This document shows positions 31,813 through 40,893 of a stretch of DNA of 64,000 bases, in pieces. The notes under the pieces were generated by a model. It made no database searches. It saw nothing but the letters and a program-made list of their open reading frames with translations, and had not been told where the DNA came from. The stretch lies in assembly GCA_965220505.1 (NCBI GenBank), contig CBDCQE010000001.1, forward strand, positions 496,001-560,000. Direction: 5' to 3'. Origin of the DNA: Bin87 sp965220505 (GTDB lineage Bacteria > Chloroflexota > Dehalococcoidia > Lucifugimonadales > UBA3495). The translations under genes were made by a program, and so were the position numbers. Position 1 is the first letter of the stretch; the number at the start of each line of letters is the position of its first letter.

Positions 31813-32843
31813 CCGTCAAATATAGCCAATAGGTCGTCGGCCAAGCTCTCGATGCGTTCGCGTTGGGGAATGCAGGCGAGCCAGCGCTCCGGGATGCTCG
31901 AGGCACCGTAGCGGGCGCCGAGTACAGCCCCAGCGACCGCGGCGTTGGTATCCGTGTCTCCGCCGGCGGCTACCGAAGCCACCAGGGCGTCCTCGAATCC
32001 AAATGGCGTGAACGCGGCCCAGAGCCCGAATTGCAGGGCCAACAAGGTGTGGCCGATGAGCCGATGGTCGCGCTTGAGCCATTCAATGTCGGGAGGAGGT
32101 TGTGCTCCTTGCTCCAATGCGTGCAGGGTATCTGAGGGGATGCCATCGTAGTTGGCCTGGGCGGAGAGGTCGGGGCAACCGTCGGCGCGAGCGGCTGCGA
32201 TCAAGCCGGGAAGGTCCGGTTGCGATCCATTGAGCAGGGCGGCGATGGTAGCGTTGACGAGGATGCAGGACCACTGGCAGGTCTCGGCGTAGTGGGTTAC
32301 CGCACAGGTGACGGCGGAATCGGCGACGAGCAGAGCCGGGTCGTTGCGGCGGGCGATGGCCGCCGGGGCGCAGCGCATGACGCCACCGTTGGGGGCGATG
32401 CGATTTCTCCGCTCGTAGACGATCCGAGCCGGTTCGGGCAGAGGCTTGCCGGTGGATAGCTCGTATATGACATCGCCGGTGGTGATGCCGATGCCGCGGC
32501 CGTTCTCGCGGGCCCAGCGCACCAGGTGGTCGGCGAAATCCTGGGCATAATCGCCGCCGCCCAGCAGGGCCTCGCCGAGGTCGACTGCCTGGGCCAGGTC
32601 GTCGTCCATTGGCCGTTGAGCTTGGCGGGGGTCGATCTCGGTGAGGCCGTCGGGGTATGACGCGGCGATCCAGTCGTGCCGGTCGCCCTCCACCGGCAAG
32701 CCCAACAGGTTGCCGACGGCAAGGCCGAGGAGAACACCGCGTGCGCGGTCGGACAGGGCCGTGTCCGATGGGTCGCCGGCGGCGCTTCGTGCGATGAAAC
32801 GGGCGACATCCGGGGCCTGCAATACAATCCCTGGATCGGTCAT
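31809..32843 (-). CDS. ADP-ribosylglycohydrolase family protein
   Basis: A 344-aa DraG-like hydrolase that removes ADP-ribose from proteins or small molecules using two Mg ions. Family marks: RARGVLLGLAVGNLLGLPVEG at the start, the Tx(D/E)D-like metal segment reading MDDDLAQAVDLGE, NGGVMRCAPAAIA in the middle, and the C-terminal metal site GGDTDTNAAVAGAVLGARYG. The start at 32843 removes a 37-residue upstream stretch without similarity. It is divergent from metH, and the metH promoter lies in the space between them. No ADP-ribosyltransferase is seen nearby. Confidence 0.9.
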   Translation of the reverse strand: MTDPGIVLQAPDVARFIARSAAGDPSDTALSDRARGVLLGLAVGNLLGLPVEGDRHDWIAASYPDGLTEIDPRQAQRPMDDDLAQAVDLGEALLGGGDYAQDFADHLVRWARENGRGIGITTGDVIYELSTGKPLPEPARIVYERRNRIAPNGGVMRCAPAAIARRNDPALLVADSAVTCAVTHYAETCQWSCILVNATIAALLNGSQPDLPGLIAAARADGCPDLSAQANYDGIPSDTLHALEQGAQPPPDIEWLKRDHRLIGHTLLALQFGLWAAFTPFGFEDALVASVAAGGDTDTNAAVAGAVLGARYGASSIPERWLACIPQRERIESLADDLLAIFDG

Positions 32844-32904
32844 GAGGGCGCTCCTGTGGGCTGATTTGCGAGCACGGGAAGAGGTGATTCGGGGTCGCCC
32901 CGGT

Positions 32905-32933
32905 TTGACACCCCTGCCCAATACGGGTAGCCT
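32905..32933 (+). promoter_or_regulatory. Sigma-70-type promoter of metH
   Basis: TTGACA (32905-32910), a 17-nt spacer and TAGCCT (32928-32933). It is almost the same pair as in front of the ABC importer operon. I saw no riboswitch in the short leader. Confidence 0.75.
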
Positions 32934-32968
32934 TGATTGTGATTTACGGAACAAATGGCATTGGAATT

Positions 32969-35584
32969 ATGGATTCTTCAGAACGCATCAACGAGCTGAA
33001 ATCGTTGCTTGGCCGGCGCATCCTGGTTACGGACGGCGCTATGGGAACACAGATCCAGGCGAGGGGTCTGGGACCTGGGGATTTCGGGGGAGCGGAGTAC
33101 GAAGGCTGTAACGAGTACCTGAACATAACGCGCCCGGACGTGATCCAAGACATCCACCTGGAATACCTGGATGCTGGCGCGGACATCATACAGACCAACA
33201 CGTTCGGCGCAACCGCGCTGGTGCTGGGCGAGTATGACTTGGCGCACGAGGCGCGACGGATCAATCGCGAGGGCGCAGCCATCGCCAGGCGGGCGGCAGA
33301 CGCGGCCACGGAGGACGATCCCGACAAGCCGCGTTTCGTTTACGGCGCTATGGGCCCGACGACACGGACGATATCGGTTACCGGAGGCCTGACCTTCGAC
33401 GAATTGGCTGCCGATTATCACCAACAGGCTGCCGGGCTCATTGAGGGCGGCGCCGACGTGCTGGTGCTGGAAACCGGCCAGGACACCATCAACATCAAGG
33501 CGGGGCTGGAAGGAATCGACCGCGCCCGGGCGGAACTGAATGCGGACGTTCCCATGGCGGTGCAGGGTACCGTTGAACCCATGGGCACGCTGCTGGCCGG
33601 CCAGGACGCCGAGGCGCTCTACACCTCGCTGGCGCACCGAGACCTGCTCTGGGTCGGATTCAACTGTGCCACCGGGCCGGAGTTCATGACGGACCACATC
33701 CGGACGCTGCACGAGCTGTCGCGGTTCGGGATTGCCTGTGTGCCGAACGCGGGCCTGCCGGACGAAGACGGAAACTACAACGAAACGCCGGAAATGCTGG
33801 CCGCCACGCTGGAGCGGTTCGCGTCCAACGGCTGGCTGAACGTGACCGGTGGGTGTTGCGGCACCGGGCCGGAGCACGTCCGTCGTCTGGTCGAGGCGAT
33901 GTCCGGCATGAACCCGAGGGACACGAAGCCGGCGCTGGAGACGCGGGTGTCGGGCATCGAGGCCGTCGTGGTCAACGAGGACACGCGTCCAACCGTGGTT
34001 GGTGAGCGCACCAACGTGCTGGGCAGCCGCCGTTTCAAGCGGCTGATAGCGGGCGAGCGGTTCGAAGAAGCGGCCGAGATTGGGCGACGCCAGGTTCGCA
34101 ACGGCGCGCACGTGCTGGACGTGTGCCTGCAGGACCCGGACCGGGACGAGACCGCGGACGTGATCAAGTTCCTGGATCAGCTGAACCGGCGGGTCAAGGC
34201 GCCGATCATGATCGACTCGACGGACGCGGCGGTGATCGAGGAGTCGCTGAAACGGCTGCAGGGCAAGTCCATCATCAACTCCATCAACCTTGAGGACGGA
34301 GAGGAGCGTTTCCAGCGGGTGGTTCCGTTGGCGCGACGGTATGGCGCGGCGCTGGTCGTGGGTTGCATCGACGATGATCCCAACCAGGCACAGGCGATCA
34401 CGCGAGAGCGGAAGCTGGAAATCGCGCGCCGCTCGCACCAGCTATTGACCGAAAAGTACGGAGTGCCCGAAGAGGACATCATCTTTGATCCGCTGGTGTT
34501 TCCCGCCGGGACCGGAGACGAGAATTACGTTGGTTCGGCCGCCGAGACCATAGAGGGCGTCCGAATAATCAAGGAGGCGCTGCCCAGGACCAAGACGGTG
34601 TTGGGTATATCCAACGTTTCCTTTGGGCTGCCGGCCGCTGGGCGAGAGGTTTTCAACTCGGTGTTCCTGTACCACTGCACCCAGGCCGGGCTGGACATGG
34701 CCATCGTGAACTCGGAGATGATGCAGCGTTACGCCAGCATTCCCGAGGAAGAGCGGAAACTGTCCGAAGACCTGATCTGGAACCGGGGCGAGGATCCCGT
34801 GGCGGCCTTCGCGGCGCACTTCCGGGACCGGGCGCCGCGCGCCACCGCGGAAGAACGGTTGGCGCTGCCGCTGGACGACCGGCTGGCACAGTGCATCATC
34901 GAGGGGAGCAAGGAGGGTCTGGCTGAGGACTTGGACCTGGCATTGCAGGAACGGGAACCGTTGGCGATCATCAACGGGCCGCTGATGGCGGGGATGGACG
35001 AGGTCGGGCGCCAGTTCAACGCGAACCAGCTGATCGTCGCCGAGGTGTTGCAGAGCGCGGAGGCCATGAAATTCGCGGTGGCCCACCTCGAACCGCACAT
35101 GGAGCGCACGGACGCCGCGTCGCGCGGTCGCGTCCTGCTGGCGACGGTGAAGGGCGACGTGCATGATATCGGCAAAAACTTGGTGGAGATCATCCTGTCC
35201 AACAACGGCTACAACGTGATCAACCTGGGGATCAAGGTGGCCGCGCAGGAGTTGATCGCGGGCTACCGGGAGCATCACCCGGACATCATCGGGTTATCGG
35301 GACTGCTGGTGAAGTCGGCCCAGATGATGGTCGAAACGGTCCAGGATTTCCGCTCGGCCGGCATCGCGGCGCCGGTGCTGGTTGGCGGCGCGGCCCTGTC
35401 CAACCGGTTCACGCGACTACGGATCGCGCCGGAGTATGACGGGGTGGTGGCGTATTCGCCGGACGCCATGACCGGATTGGCTTTGGCAAACGTGATTCGG
35501 GACGACGACGAGCGAGAGCGGCTGATCGCGCGGCTGGAGAGCGAAAGCGCGGAGTTGGAGCGGGAGACGGCAGCGCGGGGATAG
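32969..35584 (+). CDS. metH: Cobalamin-dependent methionine synthase, catalytic part without activation domain
   Basis: An 871-aa MetH that transfers methyl from methyltetrahydrofolate to homocysteine through cobalamin. It has the homocysteine domain (DGAMGTQIQARGL at the start; zinc Cys in FNCATGP near residue 230 and GGCCGTGPEH near 294). It also has the pterin domain (VVGERTNVLGSRRFKRL, about 345-600), the four-helix cap, and the cobalamin domain with lower-ligand motif DVHDIGKN (about 730). It stops after this domain, whereas E. coli MetH continues for about 300 residues with a SAM-binding activation domain. That domain is a separate gene at 36476. A start at 32933 is possible, but the ATG at 32969 fits family length. 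Confidence 0.94.
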   Translation: MDSSERINELKSLLGRRILVTDGAMGTQIQARGLGPGDFGGAEYEGCNEYLNITRPDVIQDIHLEYLDAGADIIQTNTFGATALVLGEYDLAHEARRINREGAAIARRAADAATEDDPDKPRFVYGAMGPTTRTISVTGGLTFDELAADYHQQAAGLIEGGADVLVLETGQDTINIKAGLEGIDRARAELNADVPMAVQGTVEPMGTLLAGQDAEALYTSLAHRDLLWVGFNCATGPEFMTDHIRTLHELSRFGIACVPNAGLPDEDGNYNETPEMLAATLERFASNGWLNVTGGCCGTGPEHVRRLVEAMSGMNPRDTKPALETRVSGIEAVVVNEDTRPTVVGERTNVLGSRRFKRLIAGERFEEAAEIGRRQVRNGAHVLDVCLQDPDRDETADVIKFLDQLNRRVKAPIMIDSTDAAVIEESLKRLQGKSIINSINLEDGEERFQRVVPLARRYGAALVVGCIDDDPNQAQAITRERKLEIARRSHQLLTEKYGVPEEDIIFDPLVFPAGTGDENYVGSAAETIEGVRIIKEALPRTKTVLGISNVSFGLPAAGREVFNSVFLYHCTQAGLDMAIVNSEMMQRYASIPEEERKLSEDLIWNRGEDPVAAFAAHFRDRAPRATAEERLALPLDDRLAQCIIEGSKEGLAEDLDLALQEREPLAIINGPLMAGMDEVGRQFNANQLIVAEVLQSAEAMKFAVAHLEPHMERTDAASRGRVLLATVKGDVHDIGKNLVEIILSNNGYNVINLGIKVAAQELIAGYREHHPDIIGLSGLLVKSAQMMVETVQDFRSAGIAAPVLVGGAALSNRFTRLRIAPEYDGVVAYSPDAMTGLALANVIRDDDERERLIARLESESAELERETAARG

Positions 35585-35587
35585 GCG

Positions 35588-35921
35588 ATGGCGGAGAATG
35601 CCCGGTTGCGGCGAGCTTGGGAGGAATTGCCCAAAACCGAGCATGGGCGTCATTTGCAGAGCCGCCACCCCGACGTTCGCCCGGAGTGGATAATGCGCGT
35701 TATCGAATCTCCAAATTCCTTACGAGTGGATAGAATACTCTACAACGCCGGAAGAAGGGTTGCGGGTTTGGAGAGTTCAAGTTGGATGGGTACCAGAGAT
35801 CGAAACTTGGATTAAGATCGTGTTTGAAGAAGGCATAACAGGCGATGAGTTTGATACAGCATACCGCCTTCGAGACAAGCAGGCAGAACATCAGCTGAGA
35901 GGTCGGACCAGGAGAAGCTGA
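35588..35921 (+). pseudogene. Frameshifted hypothetical gene
   Basis: The first frame (ATG 35588) codes for MAENARLRRAWEELPKTEH, then HPDVRPEWIMRVIESPN. Near 35715-35722 it leaves similarity and runs to a stop at 35815. The coding signal continues in another frame from about 35720 (YEWIEYSTTPEEG, WVPEIETWIKIVFEEG, FDTAYRLRDKQAE), ending at TGA 35919-35921. Removing one base in CCAAATTCC would join the halves into one protein of about 110 aa. The result would resemble small DUF-type proteins with an 'HPDV...WI..v...P' start that are often next to RHH antitoxins. This could be a real mutation or a sequencing error in this assembly. Confidence 0.7.
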
Positions 35922-35923
35922 AT

Positions 35924-36463
35924 ATGACCGACGCGAAACCTGAGCCGAAATCGAAAGCCGCCCGGCTCGGTGGGCAATGTCTCTGTGGTTGCGGTGAAAT
36001 CACCACGGCGAGGTCCGACTTCCGCCAGGGCCACGATATGCGCGTTAAGGGAATGCTATCCCGCCTGGAGAGAGGCAAGCCGGAGGAGAAATTCCGTCTC
36101 CCGGATATCCTGGTGGCACGGGCGACCATCGACCCCATGTTCAAGGTACATGGCTACGACGCGGAGACCATCCTCAGGCTGGCGGCAGTGGCGCACTCAG
36201 AGTTGAAGCCCACGGTTCTGTACTACCCCGACACGCAAACGCTGGTCATCGAGAACGGTGCGCGGCGAGCCGAAGGCGAACAAGTCGCCAAAGGCGTCGT
36301 GGCGTTCTATGCGCAGGAACAGGGGGGTGAGCTTGACCACGACGTTACGGCGATAACGATAGAGAACGCGGAAGTAACGCTCAAGCCCTTTGTGGACGCC
36401 ATACTGGCAAAGCACGGCATGGCGCTCGAACGGCCGGACGCGGAGAAAACGAAAACGGTGTAA
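35924..36463 (+). CDS. Hypothetical protein with CxCGCGE zinc-like motif
   Basis: A 179-aa protein that I cannot name. Residues 18-40 contain CLCGCGEITTARSDFRQGHD, a compact Cys-rich motif followed by a conserved GHD. The motif is known from small proteins of unknown role and looks like a metal-binding knuckle. The rest (residues 55-170) is a mixed alpha/beta domain (VHGYDAETILRLAAVAHSELKP, TVLYYPDTQTLVIENGA). AGGAGAAG precedes its ATG within the tail of the frameshifted gene, 2 nt after that stop. The two genes therefore look like a coupled pair inserted between the two parts of metH. Confidence 0.6.
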   Translation: MTDAKPEPKSKAARLGGQCLCGCGEITTARSDFRQGHDMRVKGMLSRLERGKPEEKFRLPDILVARATIDPMFKVHGYDAETILRLAAVAHSELKPTVLYYPDTQTLVIENGARRAEGEQVAKGVVAFYAQEQGGELDHDVTAITIENAEVTLKPFVDAILAKHGMALERPDAEKTKTV

Positions 36464-36475
36464 GCTGCGCCTATT

Positions 36476-37393
36476 ATGAATACAGCTACCAACATCACGT
36501 CTGGCGTGACCCTGCTGGATACCTCACCCCGGCCGCCGGATCTGCGGCTGCACGTCCTCGACGACTACGACCTGGACGAGATTTTCGGGTACATCAACCC
36601 GCAGATGCTCTACGTGCGGCACCTGGGGTACCGAGGACGGTTCTGGGAGGCGTTGCGGGCGGATGAACCGAAAGCCGTCGAACTGCACCGGCAGGTCCAG
36701 AGCGTCGAGGATGTGATGCTGTCGCGCTCCGACATCAGCGCCCGGGCGGTGTTCAAGTTCTTTCCCTGTCGTTCCGAGGGCCAGTGGCTGATAATTTACG
36801 AGTCGGACGGAACCACCGAATTGGAGCGGTTCTACTTCGGCCGGCAGCAGGAGCGTGAGGGTCTTTGCCTGTCCGACTACGCACGACCGGTTGGCGACGG
36901 GCCGAACGATTACGTGGCGATGTTTACGACGACCGTCGGGCCGGGAATACGCGACCTGTCCGAGCGGTGGAAGAACGAGGGACGATACTTGGATTCGCAC
37001 ACGCTGCAAGCGCTGGCCATCGAATCGGCGGAGGGCTTCGCAGAGCTGTTGCACAAACGGATCCGCACCATGTGGAACATCGGCGAGCCGTCGGGTTTGA
37101 AGATCAGCGGCGAGGACGAGCTGCGCGACCTGTTCCGGGCCAACTACCGGGGCAAGCGCTACTCGTTCGGGTATCCCGCGTGTCCCCGACTGGAAGACCA
37201 GGAGAAGCTGTTCGCCCTGCTGGACGTGACGGCGAACATCGGCGTCGAGTTGACGGACGGGTACATGATGGACCCGGAGGGTTCGGTCTCAGCCGTGGTG
37301 TTCCACCATCCGCAGGCCAAGTATTTCAACCTGGACGAGGCGGATATCGAAAAACTGGAAGCCGAGATTGCGCAGATGCCGGCGGGCGGATAG
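36476..37393 (+). CDS. Stand-alone MetH activation (SAM-binding) domain
   Basis: A 305-aa protein matching only the C-terminal reactivation domain of methionine synthase. The N-terminal part (PPDLRLHVLDDYDLDEIFGYIN) and ARAVFKFFPCRSEGQWLIIY match the start of that domain. The SAM-binding core reads RYSFGYPACPRLEDQEKLF (about residue 228), followed by IGVELTDGYMMDPEGSVSAVVFHHPQAKYF. It normally holds SAM so that oxidised cob(II)alamin can be reductively methylated. Because the upstream MetH lacks this domain, the two proteins should work as a complex. TM0269 of Thermotoga is a known stand-alone parallel. A terminator follows. Confidence 0.88.
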   Translation: MNTATNITSGVTLLDTSPRPPDLRLHVLDDYDLDEIFGYINPQMLYVRHLGYRGRFWEALRADEPKAVELHRQVQSVEDVMLSRSDISARAVFKFFPCRSEGQWLIIYESDGTTELERFYFGRQQEREGLCLSDYARPVGDGPNDYVAMFTTTVGPGIRDLSERWKNEGRYLDSHTLQALAIESAEGFAELLHKRIRTMWNIGEPSGLKISGEDELRDLFRANYRGKRYSFGYPACPRLEDQEKLFALLDVTANIGVELTDGYMMDPEGSVSAVVFHHPQAKYFNLDEADIEKLEAEIAQMPAGG

Positions 37394-37418
37394 GCTGTGG
37401 TTTTGCGACCATACCGCC

Positions 37419-37453
37419 AGCCCGTAGCCCACTCGTACACGGGCTTTATTTTT
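37419..37453 (+). terminator. Rho-independent terminator after the metH region
   Basis: AGCCCGT (37419-37425) and ACGGGCT (37439-37445) form a 7-bp stem, followed by TTATTTTT. It lies between convergent genes. Confidence 0.75.
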
Positions 37454-37519
37454 GCCCAGACTGCGCCGGTGAACTTTGCGTTGCAGCCGACCGGGGCAGC
37501 GCTTGGGGCTCCGAAGTGT

Positions 37520-38269
37520 TTACTGGGCGGTGAAGCCGCCGTCAACTACGAGCTCGGCACCGGTGATGTAGGATGCCTCGTCGCTGGCCAGGAAGAGGAC
37601 GGCGTAGGCCACTTCTTCGCGGTTGCCGACGCGTTTCATGGGGATGTTAGCCATCATTGCGTTGCGGGTTTCCGAGTTGGCCGAACCGCCGGCCATGGGC
37701 GGCATCAGGCCGGGATGGACGGAATTGACGCGGATGCCGGCTTCCGCCCAACGCACCGCCGCGGATTTGGTCATCAGGCGAACCGCGCCCTTGGAAGCGT
37801 TGTAGCCCATGTGGATGAAGTCCTGACCAACGATGCCGGAAATGGACGAAATGTTGACGATGCTGCCACCGTCGTTACCTTCCATGACTCCGATAGCATG
37901 TTTCATGCCGAGGAACACGCCCTTGGCGTTGATGTTCAGCAGGCGATCCCAGGTAGTAGTGCCCAGGTTGTTCTCCTCATCGTAGCCGGAGATGCCAGCG
38001 TTGTTGACCAGGATGTCCAACCTGCCGTGCCGGCTGACAGTGTCGGCAATGACCTGCTGCCAGTTGTCCTCATCGGTGACGTTGAGATGGGCGAACTCGG
38101 CGCTGCCGCCGTTGGATACGATGTCGTCGGCCACCCGCTGGCCGGTGTCGTCGGTAACGTCGCAGACGACAACAGTAGCGCCCTCTTCGGCAAACAGGCG
38201 GGCCTCAACCTCGCCCATGCCGCGAGCGGCTCCGGTGACAATGGCGATTTTGCCTTCCAGCCTGGGCAT
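37520..38269 (-). CDS. Short-chain dehydrogenase/reductase
   Basis: A classical SDR of 249 aa. It shows TGAARGMGEVEARLFAEEGATVVVCDV (NAD-binding), LDILVNNAGISG, the catalytic Ser in VNISSISG, and the Tyr-Lys pair in GYNASKGAV. It ends in YITGAELVVDGGFTAQ. The Asp after the second beta strand (VCDV) favours NAD(H). The substrate is an unknown alcohol or ketone; 3-oxoacyl or steroid-like substrates are possible. Its promoter has a TGN-extended -10 box 45 nt upstream of the ATG. It is divergent from ppx. Confidence 0.9.
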   Translation of the reverse strand: MPRLEGKIAIVTGAARGMGEVEARLFAEEGATVVVCDVTDDTGQRVADDIVSNGGSAEFAHLNVTDEDNWQQVIADTVSRHGRLDILVNNAGISGYDEENNLGTTTWDRLLNINAKGVFLGMKHAIGVMEGNDGGSIVNISSISGIVGQDFIHMGYNASKGAVRLMTKSAAVRWAEAGIRVNSVHPGLMPPMAGGSANSETRNAMMANIPMKRVGNREEVAYAVLFLASDEASYITGAELVVDGGFTAQ

Positions 38270-38313
38270 TGCAACTCTCCTGCGGGACTCGTCGAACGAA
38301 CGGTGCGGGCCGG

Positions 38314-38322
38314 ATTATAGCA
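38314..38322 (-). promoter_or_regulatory. Extended -10 promoter of the SDR gene
   Basis: The minus strand reads TGCTATAAT, the same nine bases as in front of leuC. No -35 box is apparent. Confidence 0.5.
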
Positions 38323-38362
38323 TCGGCTCGGGTAGATCCGACCTACTGGACTTGAGGTATAG

Positions 38363-39985
38363 ATGACGACCATCCAGACCACCGAGCCGACGTTGTCCGT
38401 AGAACGGACCGTCCCTTTGCCCGATGTGATCGCCAGCCATGCCGGAGGATACGAGGGAGCCAGTCCCTCCGGGCGTTACACGGCTGTGATTGACGTCGGC
38501 TCCGGATCGGCGCGGGCGGTGGTGATGCAGGTCAACCCGGGCGGTGGTGTCGAGATCGTTGCCCAGCAAAGGGTGACCCTCAACCTGATGAGTCACGTCA
38601 GGAGCGACGGCTATCTGGACGAAAAAGGAATGGCGAGCACACTGGACGCGCTGGAGGATTTCGCACTGGTGGCGCGGGCGTACGGGATTGAAACCATCCA
38701 CGCCGTGGCCACCGCCGCGCTGCGCGAGTCGGGCAACGCCGCAACAATCACGGACGCGGCGCGCCAGCGGTTCGGCATACCGCTACGGATAATCGACGGT
38801 TCCGATGAGGCCGCCTACTGCTTCGTTGGCGCGATCCACGGTTTGCGGACGAACGATGGACTGCTGGCGGACATCGGCGGCGGCAGCACGGAATTGGTGC
38901 GGTTCCGCGACCGGGAGCTGGTGTCCAGCATATCGTTGCCGCTGGGCAGTCTCCGAATCGCCAACCAGTTTGATCTGGGGGATCGTCCGGCCACCGGGTC
39001 GATGAAAGCGGCGTACGAGCACGTGCGGACGGTTCTCGGCAACGCTGGGGTTAAGCCACTTCCCGACGACGCGACCCTGGTGGGATCGGGAGGTTCGGTG
39101 CGCCTGCTGTCTCGGCTGGACCGGGCGCGCGAGCCCTATCCCATCATCAAGCTGCACGGGTATGAGATACGCGCCTCCGCCCTGGTGGAGCAGGTTGAAC
39201 AGCTGGCTGCCATGTCCAGGATCGACCGGGCCAGCATTCCGGGGATGAATCCGGAGCGAAGTCACTCCATAATCGGCGGCGGTGTGGTGGCCCACGCGTT
39301 GATGCAGCACCTGGGAACAGACCGTTTACTGGTGTCCGGTCAGGGGCTGCGCGAAGGGCTGGCTCGACACCCGGAACCGCCGTCGGCGTGCGAGAGGGTG
39401 CCGCTACCCCCGCTTGAAACGGTGAGATCCGAATCACTGGCAGACCTGGTGGGAAGGTTCGCGCATCGCTTCGGGCAGCGCGGCGAGAGGCGAGCCGAGT
39501 TGGCTGAGCGCATCGCCAATGCCGTATGGCGCGGGAGCAATCGCCAGATTACGAACTCGCTGTGGTGCGCGGCGCGATTGCTGGACATCGGAAACGCGGT
39601 GGATTTTTACAATCGTCTCAACCGGACTGCGAGTATAATAGTCCGAACCGACCTGCCCGGATTCACGCATGCGGAATCGGCGCAGATCGCGGCCATCCTT
39701 TTGGCGGCGGAGTTCGATACCCTGCCGCGCAGGTTTCGCCAGAGTCGCCTGCTGTGTGCCGCGGAACTGCGACTGATCCAGCAGGCGGCCGCGATCCTCG
39801 TCGCGGCGGACGAATTGGACGGCAGACTGCCTCAGGGAACTGAAGCAAACGCGGTTACAATAAGTCGAGCAAAAGGAACCTGGCGTATCGCGAGTCCCGG
39901 TTGGTCGCCCGTGGCCGCTCCCGGTCTGGCGGCAAGATGGAACAAAGCCTTCGACGAAGACGTGCGAATAGAAAGGGGTGCACCA
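38363..39985 (+). CDS. Exopolyphosphatase / guanosine pentaphosphatase (Ppx/GppA) family
   Basis: An actin-fold phosphatase of 540 aa that hydrolyses polyphosphate from the end or converts pppGpp to ppGpp. It has TAVIDVGSGSARAVVMQV (phosphate 1 site, about residue 39), GIETIHAVATAALRESGNAA, DGSDEAAYCFVGAIHG, the second glycine-rich site LLADIGGGSTELVRF, and GSGGSVRLLSRL. A C-terminal HD-like helical domain (about residues 360-520) is present. The N-terminal 35 residues are extra. Its stop overlaps the start of a thymidylate-kinase-like gene, so phosphate metabolism and that gene are probably linked. Confidence 0.9.
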
Positions 39986-40824
39986 TGACCGTATTGCAGA
40001 AAGAGCACGCGTACAAGATGGGCGAACGCTACGGGCGCCATCCCGACGACGACCAGTATCCTGGCAAGCTGATCATCGTCGAGGGAATCGACGGATCGGG
40101 CAAGAGCACGCAAATCGACCTGCTGGGCAAGTGGCTCAACAGCCAGAACCTGGTCACCGTGTTCACCGAGTGGAATTCGTCGCCCATAGTGCGGCGTACC
40201 ACCAAGCGGGGCAAAGTCGAAGAGATGCTGACCCCGATGTCGTTCAGCTTGATCCACGCCGCTGACTTCGCGAGCCGGGTGCACGCGCAGATCCTGCCCG
40301 CCCTGCGCGCCGGGGCGGTGGTATTGGCGGACCGCTACGTGTTTACGGCTTTCGCTCGGGACGCGGCCCGGGGCGTGAACCGGGAATGGTTGCGGCGGGT
40401 TTACTCCTTCGCTGTGCAGCCCTCGCTGGCGCTGTACTTCAAGGTGCCCCTGGATGTGTCCATCCACCGGATCACGGTGGGACGTGAGGAACTGGGTTAC
40501 TACGAATCCGGCCAGGACATGGGCTTTTCCAGCGATCGGGAGGAGTCATTCCGCATCTTCCAGGGCAGACTTCTTGAGGAATACGACGCCCTGACCGAAG
40601 AGTTTGGCCTGATGACCATCGATGCGACCCAGCCCATCGCGGTGCAGCAGCAACAGGTGCGGAGGTACGTGGAGCCGCTGCTGGACGACGTGATGAAAAT
40701 CAGCGGGCAGAGCGTGCCCGAGGCTTTGGGCCGCGCCGGTCTCACCGGTCGGTACATTACCACTCCCATGCGCCGCCGATTGACCGAACAGGAAGCGCTG
40801 GCCGCCGCCAAGTCCGACGGCTAA
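39985..40824 (+). CDS. Thymidylate-kinase-like P-loop protein, copy 1
   Basis: A 279-aa P-loop kinase of the dTMP-kinase fold. Walker A is IIVEGIDGSGKSTQIDLL (about residue 32). The DR-Y motif is VVLADRYVFTAFARDAARG, and the LID-like part carries ESGQDMGFSSDREESF. True Tmk proteins are about 210 aa; this one has a 30-residue N-terminal and a 50-residue C-terminal extension. The substrate could be dTMP, but the pairing with Ppx and a paralogue suggests another phosphate acceptor. The ATG overlaps the ppx stop (ATGA), and GAAAGGGG lies ahead of it. A longer frame to 39901 is rejected for that reason. Confidence 0.82.
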   Translation: MTVLQKEHAYKMGERYGRHPDDDQYPGKLIIVEGIDGSGKSTQIDLLGKWLNSQNLVTVFTEWNSSPIVRRTTKRGKVEEMLTPMSFSLIHAADFASRVHAQILPALRAGAVVLADRYVFTAFARDAARGVNREWLRRVYSFAVQPSLALYFKVPLDVSIHRITVGREELGYYESGQDMGFSSDREESFRIFQGRLLEEYDALTEEFGLMTIDATQPIAVQQQQVRRYVEPLLDDVMKISGQSVPEALGRAGLTGRYITTPMRRRLTEQEALAAAKSDG

Positions 40825-40893
40825 TCCGATGCGGCCAGGCATTTGCCGCCGAAGGTACTGCATCGGAGTGAGTGACAACCGGGAGCGACGACG

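Noticed and set aside
32844..32968. Cobalamin or SAM riboswitch ahead of metH
   Set aside because: Only about 30 nt remain between the promoter and the start codon, and no B12-box or SAM-aptamer motif is visible.
32978..34438. 486-codon minus-strand frame opposite metH
   Set aside because: No domain signal, and it lies opposite conserved MetH motifs.
36865..37533. 222-codon plus-strand frame overlapping the MetH activation domain
   Set aside because: Out-of-frame shadow. The in-frame product has the SAM-binding motif.
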